Below are positions 39,685 to 50,439 of a stretch of 64,000 bases of DNA, in pieces. Position 1 is the stretch's first letter. The number at the start of each line of letters is the position of its first letter. The position numbers were made by a program, and so were the translations under genes. The stretch comes from Ornithorhynchus anatinus (lineage: Eukaryota > Chordata > Mammalia > Monotremata > Ornithorhynchidae), in NCBI RefSeq assembly GCF_004115215.2, contig NC_041743.1, positions 42,828,305 to 42,892,304 of the forward strand, written 5' to 3'. The notes under the pieces were generated by a model. It searched no databases and was not told the DNA's origin. It saw only the letters and a list, made by a program, of their open reading frames with translations.

Positions 39685-42025
39685 CGCTGAACAATATCAG
39701 CCAGTCTGATATTGTCCCTGTCCCACACAGGGCTCGTAGTCGAAGAGGGAGGGAGTACGGGAATTTTAGCCCCATTTTGCAGACGAGTTAAGAGGCAAAC
39801 AGAGGTTAAGAGGCAGAGCGTGGCCTAGTGGAAAAGCGTTTGGGAAACTAATTGCGGCTCTGCCATTTGCCTACCACTTCTCTGGGCCTCGATGACCTCA
39901 CCTGTAAAAAAGAGGTCATCTTTTCTCACCTGGTTCTCCCACGTTCTTTCTGAGGAGCGGCATGGCCTAGTGGCAAGAGCCCGGGCTTGGGAGTCAGAAG
40001 ACGTGGGTTCTAATCCCAGCCACTTGTCTGCTGGGTGACCTGGGGCAAGTCACTTCACCTCTCTGGGCCTCAGTTCCCTCATCTGGAAAATGTGAGCTCC
40101 ATGCGGGACAGCCTGATTACCTTGTACCTGAGCTTGGCACATAGTAAGCTCTACTTACTATGTAGTTGTAAGTAAGTAAGCAGTAGTTCTTAAAGGGAAA
40201 GCTGGGGTAGATACAAGAAAATCAGGCTGGACACAGCCATACATACATGTGTTCGTTTTCTAGGCCACCCCAAGGGACTACGGGAAGGAGCATGGCCTGG
40301 TAGAAAAAGTGCAAGCCTGGGAGGATCTGGGTTCTAATCCCAGCTCGGCCGGGGGTTGCTGTCATTTAACAACTCTGTGCCTCAGTTTCTTCAACTGGAA
40401 AATGGGGATTAAATGTCCCCTCCTACTTAACAGTGAGCACCATATGGGACAGGGAATGTGTCCAACCTGATAAACTCGTATCTAAGCCGGTCAATCGTAG
40501 TTATCTAGTGCTTAGTATGTGCAGAGAAAACTCTACTAAGTGAGCGTACGGTATGACAATCTAAAAGACCCATTCCCTGCCCCAAATGAGCTTCCACGCT
40601 AGAGGGGGAGACGGACATTAATAGAAATAAATAAAATCACATAGATGTGTGGGGAGTGGGGGGAAGTGAATAAATGGAGCAAGTCAGGGTGACGCAGATG
40701 GGAGCGGGAGAAGAAGAAAGCGTTTAGAACAGCACTTGACTCACAGTGAGCACTAAGCAAATACTATGATGATCATAGCATTCGGGATGAATTCTGTGTT
40801 GGACTGGGTGATGTCGGATGACCCTCTCACCCTCCGTCTGGGTTTCCAGGTTCCCTTTGGTCTGCAAACCCACTCTCGTTCGAAAACATCTCCGCTCCCG
40901 GGTTGGAAATGGTCTGTGAGAGTCACTGAGGAGGGAGAAACATGGCGTGGTAATGCCCTTATGAGATGAGACCTTCCTTAACGAGCTTTTTAAGACGGGC
41001 CGCTGGCCCCTGTGGCTCATCATGGACTTGAAAGGCAGCCACCGGGGCCCAGATCTTCTGGGAAAATGGCTCGTAAAGTCAGCGCGCTTCACAGAACCCG
41101 TCAGAAGCCACGGGGAAAGTCCTTTCCTCCCTCAGACCAGTAGTAAGCGTCTAAACAAGGAAACAGTAGGAGTGATACGTGTATGCAAACTCACCCGACA
41201 GCTCAAATCCGGCATCTTACCCGCGTCTGTGGAAAGAGGGTGTTTGAAACCTGGCAAAACTGCAAGAGAAAATAACATTAACGGTTATGCTATCTCCTGA
41301 GAACCCACAGCCAGGCCCTGGGAAAACACGACAGCAGTCAGTCGCATCTACTGAGGGCTTCCTGTGTGCAGAGCACTGTACTAAGCGCTTGGGAGGGCAC
41401 AGTGTGTCAACACAACACATACATTCCCAGTGAGGGGGAGACAGGTATTAATCTAAATAACACAGTCAAATCTTCCGGCCCACGGGGGGCTTATAACTTT
41501 AATGAGCGAGGCCGACATTTAAGTAGTATTTGCTGAGTGTATCCTGAGCAAAATGCACTTTATTAAGCGTCTGGGTGATGGACAGGATCTTTCAAGCTTC
41601 AAGAAGACTTTTGAGGAGGGAGAGGGAGGAAGAATTCTGAAAAAAATCCGAATTTAGCCTATCTTTGGTGCTTCTGCCCATCTGTATACTCTATAGTAAC
41701 ATTAATATTATAACATAATATATAATAACATAACATAATATATGCTATTATGTTCTTGCTGCCCGCTGAAGGGATTACTACGTGCCAGGCACTCTACCAA
41801 GTGGGGTAGATCCAAGCTCATCGGGTTGGACACAGTCCCACGTGGGGCTTCCAATCTCAATCCCCATTTTACATTCCTTCAATCGTATTTCCTGAGCGCT
41901 CCCTGTGTGCAGGGCGCTGTACTAAGCGTTTGGGAAGTACAATTCAGCACTTGGGAGACCATCCCTGCCCATGACGGGCTCAGAGTGACTTGCCTAAGGC
42001 AGCTAGGTGGAGGAGCCAGGATTAA
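39685..42025. repeat. Old Mon-1 and L2 between ELOA and PITHD1
   Basis: Mon-1 pieces 39685-39800, 39805-39930, 39955-40160 (fullest), 40200-40245 and 40280-40480; antisense L2 40486-40700; L2 scraps 41335-41460 and 41510-41580; Mon-1 41755-42025 holding an antisense L2 end (41876-41985). The segment 40790-41335 shows no repeat, frame or RNA. Confidence 0.65.
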
Positions 42026-42044
42026 AAATGATAATAATAAAAAA

Positions 42045-42437
42045 TAATATTGATGAGGTAGGTATTTAAGCCCTTACTATGTGCCAAGCGGTGTTCTAAG
42101 CGCTGGGGTAGATAGAAGGTGATCAGGTGGTCCCACGTGGGGCTCCCAGTCTTCGTCCCCATTTGACAGATGAGGTCACTGAGGCCCTGAGAAATTAAGT
42201 GACCTAATAATAATGTTGGTATTTGTGAAGCGCTGACTATGTGCGGAGCACTGTTCTAAGCGCTGGGGGCGGGGGGGAGAGACAGGGTCATCAGGTTGTC
42301 ACGTGAGGCTCCCAGTCTGCAGCCCCATTTTACAGCTGAGGCGACTGAGGCCCAGAGCAGTGAAGTGACTCGCCCACAGTGACACAGCTGACAAGGGATT
42401 CGAACCCACGACCTCTGACCCCCCCCCCCCCCCCCCC
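42045..42437 (-). repeat. Two antisense Mon-1 copies and a C19 run
   Basis: 3' part 42045-42205 and copy 42206-42418, which ends in cctctgacc followed by a C homopolymer where the head should be. Confidence 0.82.
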
Positions 42438-42439
42438 AG

Positions 42440-42715
42440 TGCGGCACCGCGTCCACCCCCTTTCCCTCAGGTCGTTCCCTCAGGCCGCCATGGCCGCCCG
42501 GCTCCTCCTCAGGCCGAGGCGGGAGGCGCCGCGCATGCGCCGCGGGGGCGGAGGCGGGGGGGGGGGAGGGAGAGAGCGAGAACAGCCGGCGTTTTACGAC
42601 GGCGCGGTGGAGGGCGGGGCGGTTTGCGGCTGCGCGGGGTCGCTTGTCGGCCGGCCTTGGATCCGCGGCGAGGGCGTGCGTCCGTCCGTCCGTCTGTGCG
42701 TCCGTGGGGGCGAGG
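42440..42715 (+). promoter_or_regulatory. PITHD1: PITHD1 CpG promoter with NRF1-type palindrome
   Basis: CpG-rich block directly upstream of the PITHD1 start codon. It contains gcgcatgcgc (42531-42540), the palindromic core bound by NRF1, and gccgccatggccgcc at 42484. It begins right after an antisense Mon-1 that ends in a run of 19 C (42419-42437). Confidence 0.6.
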
Positions 42716-45700
42716 ATGTCGTGCGGGCGGGGGCGCGGGCACGGACACGGACACGGACCCGGACCCGGCGGGGGCTGCCGGTGCGCGGCGGAGCACGAGG
42801 AGCCCCCGGCGGAGCGGGGCTTGGCCTACGGGCTGTACCTGCGCATCGACCTGGAGCGCCTGCACTGCCTCAACGAGAGCCGCCTCCACACCGGCAGACT
42901 CGTCTTCAAGCCCTGGGACCAGCGACACGACCGCAGCAAGGTCCCGCCCCGGGACCCGCCCCTCCCTCTCCCCCGTGGCCCCTCTCCCCCAAGTCCCCTC
43001 TCCCCCAAGTCCCCTCCCCCCCGTCCTCCCTCCCCCAAGCCCCCTCTCCCCCAAGCCCCCTGTCCCCCATGTCCCCTCCCCCCCTTGTCCTCCCTCCTCT
43101 ATGTCCCCTCTCCCCCACGTCCTCCCCCTAAGCCCCCTCTTCCCCAAGCCCCCTCTCCCCCAAGTCTCCTCTCCCCCAAGTCCTCTGTCTCCCAAGTCCC
43201 CTCTCCCCCATATCCCTCTCCCCCAAGTCCCCCCCCTCCTCCAAGTCCCCTCTCCCCCTTGTCCTCCCTCCCCCATGTCCCCCCACTTGTCCTTCCTCTC
43301 CCCCAAATCCCCTCTCCCCCAAGTCCCCTCTCCCCCATGTCCTCCCTCCTCCAAGTCCCCTCTCCCCCAATCCCCTGGTCCCCATGTCCTCTTTCCTCCC
43401 TGCCCCCCTCCTCCCCCTCCGCGCCCCTCAATCCTCCCCCCGTGTTGAGGAGAAGGGATTCGAACAGGACAGGCCCCCTCTCCCCCCCTCGGGGTTTGGG
43501 GATTCCCGACTACCGGCTCGGTTTTATTGTCCTTGCTCAAGCGTTTAGTACAGTGCCCCGAACGCAGTAAGCGCTCAGTAAAGGCGATCGATGGATCGCT
43601 TTCCCCGGACTCAGCAAGAGGGGGAGGAAGGTGGGGTCGGCGCCCCGCGTTCTGTCCCTCTGCGTGCAACAACCTGCAGATAACCCGCCCCTGCCGCATC
43701 CTCGGCCGGCGAGGGCGGCCCTGGGTTCTAATCTCTCGCCAGCGGCGCTCCCTTGGGCCGGGCCAGAGCCTGCTTATCTATCTTTGAGGGTCCCCGCCTC
43801 CACCCCCCAAACCCCAGCTCCGAAACGCCCAGCCCGGGCAAAGGAAGGGAGTCTCCGTGGGTAGGAAGGGAGTCGGGGGGCCGGGGGTTGAGCCCCCCCC
43901 CCCCCCGTGGGTTCTCTTTCCCCAGTTCGTCGAAAGCGACGACGACGAAGAGCTCCTCTTCAATATCCCGTAAGCGGCCGCCCAGGAGACGTCCGGCTCG
44001 TCCTCGTCCGTCCACCTGCCCGGGGGGCTCGTGGACCCCGGCTCCGCCTTCGCCGGGAGAGGGACGGTTGCGTGTCCGTCCGTCGGTCCGTGGAGGGGTG
44101 GTTTGGGGGGAGTCCCTGCTGACCCCGGTGTGGGTCGGAATGGTTTGGACGGTGCCTGCAAAACCCTCGGGGGTGCGGGGGGGGGGGGGGGGTTTGTGTG
44201 TGTGTGGCGTTTCCTCGCTGACCCCACACCCTGCGGCAGGTTCACGGGTAACGTCAAGCTCAAAGGGATCATCGTGATGGGAGAGGACGACGACTCCCAC
44301 CCCGCCGAGATGAGGCTGTGAGTGGCGCCGGGGGCTGGCGGCCGGCCCCGACCCGGGTGGGGCCCGAGAACTGTGATTCCGGTCGGGAGAGAAACGGAGT
44401 CTGGAGAATCCTCTCCACCAGAAGCTCACCGTGGGCAGGGAACGGAGCGGTTGTATTAGAGAAGCAGCGTGGCTCAGTGGAACGAGCACGGGCTTTGGAG
44501 TCGGAGTTCGTGGGTTCGAATCCCGGCTCGGCCACCTGTCAGCTGGGTGACTTTGGGCAAGTCGCTTAACTTCTCTGTGCCTCGGTCACCTCATCTGTCA
44601 AATGGGGATTGAGACCGTGAGCCCCACGTGGGACAACCTGATTCCCCTGTGTCTACCCCAGCGCTTAGAACAGTGCTCGGCACATAGTAAGCGCTTAACA
44701 GATACCAACATTATTATTATTATCGCGGTCTCGCAAGCGCTCAGTACAGCGCTCTGCACCCAGTAGGCGCTCGGTAAATACCGTCGGTTGACCCCGGGAG
44801 TGACACCAAGGAAACAGTGATTGTGGTATTGAGGGACTGACTCGGTGCCGAGTATTCCGAAAAGCGCTGGGGTAGTTACAAGATAATCGGCCTGGTACAG
44901 TCTCTGACCTCGTGGGGCTCACAGTCTAAGTGAGGTGGCTACCAGAGGGGACCGCGGGTCTGTCGGCTTCACTTTGCCCTCAAGATAATAATTGTGGTGT
45001 TTAGTAAATATTTACTTTGTGCCAAGCACTGTACTGAGCCCCACGCCAGGTAGATAAAACAGGATAGTTCTCGTCCCACGTGGTCTCCGCAGTCGAGCAG
45101 GAAGAAGAGGTATCGAATCCCCATTTTACAGACGAGGAGACCGAGGCCCGGAGAAGTTAAGCGACTTGCCGACGGTCACACGGCCGACAAGTTCTTCTCA
45201 TTCTCCTCGCCCCGCCCGGTCGTGGCCCGGTCCCGACTCGCGCACGTCCTTTCCGTTGTCGTCTTTCACCCCATCCCAAGCCCCAGAGACCCTCCCGCCC
45301 TCGCTGGTCAGTGTGGGGCCGACGAAATGGCTTCCCGGCCCGGTTCCCTGTCAGAAGGGCTGAGGGCGAAGGGAGGACGCGGGCCGGCCGACCCCCGGAA
45401 AGCCGCCCGTCCTTCTTTCCAGGTTCAAGAACATCCCGCAGATGTCCTTCGGCGACACGGAGCGAGAACCCGACCAGACGTTCAGCCTGAACCGGGATCC
45501 CACTGGCGAGCTGGAATACGCTACAAAGTAAGCAGGGGGACCGGCCCTCTCCTCGCCCGCGGGGTCCCCCGGGGGACGGGGCACTCGCTTCTCCCTCCGT
45601 TGGCCACCGAGGACCGGTGTGTCGAGCGCTGTTCTAAGCGCTAGGAGAGAGAGAAGTTAATCGGGCCAGATACCGTCCCCTTAGGGAGGGCAGGGATCGA

Positions 45701-46488
45701 ATCCCCGGTCTGCGGTTGCGGAAACTGACGCGGGGAAGTTAGGCGACTTGCCCCGGGTCACCCAGCAGGCCAGCGGCGGAGCTGCGATTCGAATCCAAGC
45801 CCTCTGGCTCCCGGACCCGGTTTTTTATACACTAGGTCCTTGGATGGGATGGGCGGCCTGATTCCAGTCGCCTGTCAGGCCGAGCGGGGTTGCTCCCCGG
45901 AGGACGGTGACCCGGGGTACAGAAGCAGGGAGGGGCAGGCTTCCTCTCCTCTCATCGGGGCTGAGTTGTCGCCCGTGACAGAGGAGGAGAAAGACCCACC
46001 GGCTTCCTTTTAAGAAGCCGATGGGGCCTTGTCGGCAACGTGAGCTTTTTCAGTCGTTCGGATCCAGCTTCGCCGGGAGGTCAGACCCGAGTCCTAGTGG
46101 GATTTGCGGAGGGGAGCGGCCCCCGAGCACTAACCCCTGCCTCTTTTCCCTCCTTCCCTTCTCCAGGATTTCTCGTTTCTCCAACGTCCACCATCTCTCT
46201 ATTCACATCGCGAAAAACTTTGGAGCCGAAACGACGAAAATCTTGTACGTCGGCCTGAGGGGCGAATGGACCGAGGTGAGGGGGCAGGGCGGGAGGCTCC
46301 GGCTCGTCTCCAGGTCCGGAGCCCGGGTGTCCGGACTGCGACTGGGCGGCCGGGGGGCTACTGAGGTTCGGTACTTTGTCCCCCAGATTCGTCAGCACGG
46401 AGTGACCATCTGCAACTACGAAGCAGCGGCCAACCCGGCCGACCACAAGATCCAGCAGGTCACCCCTCAGACCCACTTCATCTCCTAA
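42716..46488 (+). CDS. PITHD1: PITH domain-containing protein 1
   Basis: PITHD1 is a small protein built of one PITH domain, the fold also found in thioredoxin-like TXNL1 for proteasome contact; reported roles include promoting RUNX1 expression in megakaryocytes. Exons: 42716-42940, 43926-43969, 44240-44317, 45423-45527, 46167-46275 and 46387-46488; 220 codons (human 211). The N-terminus is His/Gly-rich (GHGHGHGPGPGGG), then CRCAAEHEEPP. The PITH domain runs from about residue 30 to 215 and keeps GLAYGLYLRIDLERL, FNIPFTGNVKLKGI, MGEDDDSHP, REPDQTFSLNRD and HQVTPQTHFIS-like words. The first donor (aag|gtcccg) is poor, and intron 1 begins with a C/T-rich minisatellite that stays open in the exon 1 frame. 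Confidence 0.95.
42945..43440 (+). repeat. C/T-rich minisatellite in PITHD1 intron 1
   Basis: About 500 bp of a degenerate 15-bp unit (ccctctcccccaagt) with variants catgt, cctgt and cttgt. The plus strand has almost no G, so it shows strong strand asymmetry. The 15-bp period keeps frames open on both strands. It starts within a few bases of the exon 1 donor. Confidence 0.9.
44458..45830. repeat. Mon-1 and L2 in PITHD1 introns 3 and 4
   Basis: Full sense Mon-1 44458-44724, L2 terminus 44725-44790, antisense fragments 44816-44935 and 44983-45200 in intron 3; diverged antisense Mon-1 45610-45830 in intron 4. Confidence 0.78.
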
Positions 46489-47286
46489 AGGCAGCCCAGG
46501 AAGCCCGCGGGGCTGCCGGCGTCGGTGACCACGCGAGAGGGGCGGCCGCTTGGGGAGGAAGGACAAGGTGGAGGAAGGGAGGGGGCTCCCGGACCTCCGG
46601 AAGACATTTACGTCTTGGGCCTCGCTCCCGGAGCCTGGATGCGGTGGGTCTAGACTTTGGGCAGGGGGCCACGGGGGTCAAGGACAACGCCTGGACCTTA
46701 GAGCCTGGTGGACCTCGGTCCTTGGGCCTACCGGACCCCAGGAAGCCGGAGGCCCCAGTGAACATGTGCTTTGTGAGCTGTGTCTTGTTGCTTTGGGGCT
46801 CCTTGGTGTTTTTCATGTTGGTGTTCTAGCTGACGGGTCGCAGGGGGGTGGGTGAGTTTTTTGCCTTTTCAAGATGGCGCCGACTGCCGTCAGTCACCTG
46901 GACTTCAGCTTGGACAGTCCCCCCCTGCCTCATCACCTTTTCTGGGCCCATCACAGGGTGGCTAGTGTCCCAGAGAACCAGGACTCCTGGGGGTGACCAG
47001 AGGCTCAGAAGGCAAGCGCGATGCCCCTTCTGACTCTGGGCCTCTTCACCCCCTCCCCGGCATCCCTCCGGTCTGGGGCGAGAGCGAGGGGTCCGTCCAG
47101 GCGGGAGGGGTCCCCTCGGGTGCGGGCGGCGGCGAGTTGGGGGATCTCTGAAAGCAAGAGACGCCTGTGGGTGGGAGACGGGCCAGAGGGCAGGGGACTC
47201 CCGCGGTCCGGCTCCCGGCCCTGAACTTGGAACTTCCCGCGCCAGGCTTCCTTCCGAGTCACCGCGTCCCATCGCCTCCTAATAAA
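46489..47286 (+). other. PITHD1: PITHD1 3'UTR and poly(A) signal
   Basis: About 790 bp without recognisable SINE or L2, ending in AATAAA at 47281-47286. It contains caagatggcgccg (46870), a YY1-like word. The UTR extent is inferred from the first good poly(A) signal. Confidence 0.55.
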
Positions 47287-47494
47287 TCTGTGCCGGACTT
47301 CGGGCCCGGGTTCCAGAATGATTTTCTCGGGCAGGTGGGATCCGGCGCGGCCGGCCGCGGGGAGCCGCCCGGGGGACCGGAGGTGTCCGCGGCCGCCCGG
47401 CCTCTTACGTCCACTCGAAAGGCTTTTCCCGGTTCGGAGAAAGTCACTGGTATTTGAGCACCTGCTGTGGGCCGGGAGCTTTATGCGGGAGGGT

Positions 47495-47765
47495 CTTGTC
47501 TTTCGCCGTCGAGTCGTTTCCGACCCGTAGCGACACCCCGGACACATCTCTCCCGGAGCATCCCGCTCTCCATCTACGGTCGTTCCGGTAGTGGATCCGC
47601 AGGGTTTTCTCGGTAAAAATCCGGAAGCGTTTCACCGTCGCCGGCTCCTTCCGCCTGGTAAACTCGAGTCTCCACCCTCGCCTCTCTCCCGTGCCGCCGC
47701 TGCCCAGCACGGGTGAGTTTTGACTCGTAGCCGATGGCCTTCCACTGGCCAAGCTAGGAATGGAC
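47495..47765. repeat. Unassigned dispersed repeat with cgagtcgtttccgac motif
   Basis: Contains cgtcgagtcgtttccgacc (47505-47523) and gcagggttttctcggtaaa (47598-47616). A related tcaagtcatttccgactca occurs at 63979-63997. The words recall the conserved core seen in marsupial WSINE-type elements. Family not settled. Confidence 0.45.
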
Positions 47766-48640
47766 AGGCCTCTGCTTGACTCTCCCTCCCGTAGCCGAGT
47801 CCGGTAGAGGACTGGAAACTCCCCCGGTGTGACCCTGAGGGGGATGTGGGAGGGTACCGTGGTTAAATCTGATCTCTGCCCTTAAGGAGTCTGCTTAGGG
47901 TCTCGGGGCCGGGGGCTGCATTCCGGGAGGCCCGGGGGGCGGAGGGGCGTCCGAGTTCCCCCAGGAAGGGTCTCGCCGAGCCCGGCTTTTCCCACCCCCC
48001 ACCCGTGATCGGCCACACGCTTCTCCCCTTGAAGCGCGTCAGCCACGTAGCCGGGAGAAGACGGGGAAGTGTCCCCCGGACCGGTCATTAGGACCGCATC
48101 ATCGCCTTCCTTTAAGTGCCGCCTCTTTAACCACGAAGGCCTCCCTTTCCCAGCTCGTTGGCTTCTCCGCCTCACGATGAAAAGCAGCGCCACCGTGACT
48201 CACGAGGTGGGTGGGAGCGTGGGCGTTCCCAAAGGTCAGCCCGGCTGCGTCGGACCGGGCCGACGGGAGCTCCGGGGGGGGGGGGGGGGGGGGGGGTGGA
48301 AGGTGTCCTGGTTTCCGCTGGGGCTTTGCAAAGAACCTCCTCTGGCTCTTGACCCCAGGCGGACCCTCCTTTCGGCCCCGGGGGACGAGGGTGACTTGGG
48401 TTAGGCAGGTGAAGCCCCATTCTTGCAGATCCAAAGGAAGTGCGAGGTAGGCGGAGAGGAGAGCCGGGGCCCCTCGGAGGAAACGCGACTGGCCGAACTC
48501 TGCCCTCTGCCCTCGAGTACTGCTGCGACGATCCCATCCTACCGGCCTCTTGCCCTCTCTGATGTGGTCGCAACCCGGGCCGGGCCCCAGAGGCAACCTG
48601 GGGGTGAACCGGGAGCTGATGGTCATTTAAAAATTTTTTA
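47766..48640. other. Intergenic spacer PITHD1-LYPLA2
   Basis: CpG-moderate sequence without clear SINE or L2. It holds a run of 23 G (48274-48296). No coding frame resembling a known protein. Confidence 0.4.
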
Positions 48641-49500
48641 AAAATGGTATCTACGCTTTTATTGTGTGCCAGGCACTATACCAAGCCCCGGGGTGAGAAG
48701 CAGCGTGGTTCAGTGGAAAGGGCCCGGACTTGGGAGCCAGAGGCTGTGAGTTCTAATCCCGGCTCTGCCACTTGTCTGCTGAGTGACCTTGGGGCAAGTC
48801 ACTTCACTCCTCCGGGCCTCAGTTCCTTCATCTGTAAAATGGGGATGAAGACTGTGAGCCCCATGTGGGACAACCTGATTGCCCTGTATCTCCCCTAGCG
48901 CTTAGAACAGTGCTTGGCACATAGTAAGTGCTTAATAAATGCCATCATTGTTGTTATCATTAGTCATCTGTAAAATGGGCATGGAGACTGTGAGCCCTAC
49001 GTGGGACAACCTGATGACCTTGCATCCTCCCCAGCGCTTAGACCAGTGCTTGGTACAGAGTAAGAGCTTAACAAATGCCATCATCTTTCTCTGGGCCTCA
49101 GTGACCTCGTCTGTAAAACGGGCATGAAGACTGTGAGTCCCACGTGGGACAATCTGATCACCTTGCATCCTCCCCAACGCTTGGCACAGAGTAAGCGCTT
49201 AACAAATGCCATCATCTTTCTCTGGGCCTCAGTGGCCTCGTCTGTAAAATGGGCATGGAGACTGTGAGCCCTACGTGGGACAACCTGATCACCTTGCATC
49301 CTCCCCAGCGCTTAGACCAGTGCTTGGCCCACGGTAAGCGCTTAAATGCCATCATCGTTCCCTGGGCCTCGGTGACCTCGTCTGTAAAATGGGCATGAAG
49401 ACAGTGAGCCCTCTGTGGGACAACCGGATGACCTTGCATCCTCCTCAGCGCTTAGAACAGGGTTGGGCACAGAGTAAGCGCTTAAATACGAGGATTATTA
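48640..49500 (+). repeat. Mon-1 SINE followed by four tandem 3'-half copies
   Basis: Full sense Mon-1 48640-48960, then about four head-to-tail copies of its 3' half (tctgtaaaatgggcatg ... aaatgccatcat), period roughly 110-145 bp, ending 49500 against the LYPLA2 promoter. Confidence 0.88.
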
Positions 49501-49734
49501 TTAGAAGGGGCGTTGCCGGAAGAGGCGCCCTAGCAGGCCGGGCTCCCCGCCCCCAAGATGGCGGCCCCCACGTTCCACTTCCGGCTCTGCACTTCCGGCT
49601 TCCGGTGGGCGCGCGAGCCCGCTTCCGGAAGCGCCCCAGCGGCGCTCCCCGGGCCTGCGCCGGAAGTTCCGGCGGGGGCGGGGCCGGGGGGCGGGAGGGG
49701 GGGAACGGAGCGTGTGTCGGAGGCGGACGAAGCG
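49500..49734 (+). promoter_or_regulatory. LYPLA2: LYPLA2 CpG promoter and non-coding first exon
   Basis: At least six ETS-type CCGGAAG/CTTCCGG words lie between 49516 and 49672, several in close pairs, and caagatggcggcc at 49554 fits YY1. A good donor (gcg|gtgagt) at 49735 ends a presumed untranslated exon that would splice to the acceptor at 53337-53338, 27 bp before the LYPLA2 ATG. Such ETS/YY1 TATA-less promoters are typical of housekeeping genes. The start site is inferred. Confidence 0.6.
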
Positions 49735-49764
49735 GTGAGTCGCCCGGGGGCCCGTCAGCCCGGC

Positions 49765-50360
49765 CGGGAGCCCATTGCCCCCAGCCCCGGGGGAGGACTC
49801 GACGGTTGGGATGGGCCATTGGCCCCCACGCCCGGGGGGAAGACAGGAGACCGGATGGGCCGGCCCACTGCCCCAAACCCGGGGGGAGGAGAGACCCGAT
49901 GGGACGGCCCATGCCCCGAAACCCCGGGGGAGGCGTGGGCGGTTGGGACGGCCCATTGACCCCGGTCTCAGCGGTAGAGAGCCCAGACGGGACGGCCCAT
50001 TGTCCCAAAGCCCGGGGGGAGGAGGGACCAGCTGGGACGGCCCATTGGCCCAAGTCCCGGGGGGAGAACGGGCCAGGTGGGACGGCCCATTGTCCCAAGC
50101 CCCGGGGGGAGAAGGGGCCAGATGGGACGGCCCATTGTCCCAAACCCCAGGGGGAGAACGGGCCAGATGGGACGGCCCGTTGCCCCCCCCCCAGTCCCGG
50201 GGGGGAGGAGGGACCCGATGGGCCGTCCCATTGCCCGCAGCCCCGGGGGAGAACGGACCAGATGGGACGTCCCATTGTCCCCAGTCCCAGGAGGGGGGAA
50301 CGGACCCGCTGGGCCGTCCCATTGCCCGCAGCCCCGGGGGGGTGATGGCCTGTCCCATTT
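49765..50360 (+). repeat. 45-bp minisatellite in LYPLA2 intron 1
   Basis: About 13 head-to-tail units of 43-48 bp, each with cccattgtcccaagcccc, a G-run, and agatgggacgg. Unit length near 45 keeps several frames open on both strands over about 900 bp. Those frames do not resemble any protein I know. G-runs of 5-7 recur every unit. Confidence 0.9.
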
Positions 50361-50439
50361 GGAGGCCTTCCCGGGGGGGTGTTGGAAAGGGGCTGTCCCA
50401 TTCGGGGCTGAGGGCGGGGGGGGAGGGGGTCGGCCTGGC

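Noticed and set aside
42379-43700. Long Pro-rich and Gly-rich frames on opposite strands
   Set aside because: Shadows of the 15-bp minisatellite in PITHD1 intron 1.
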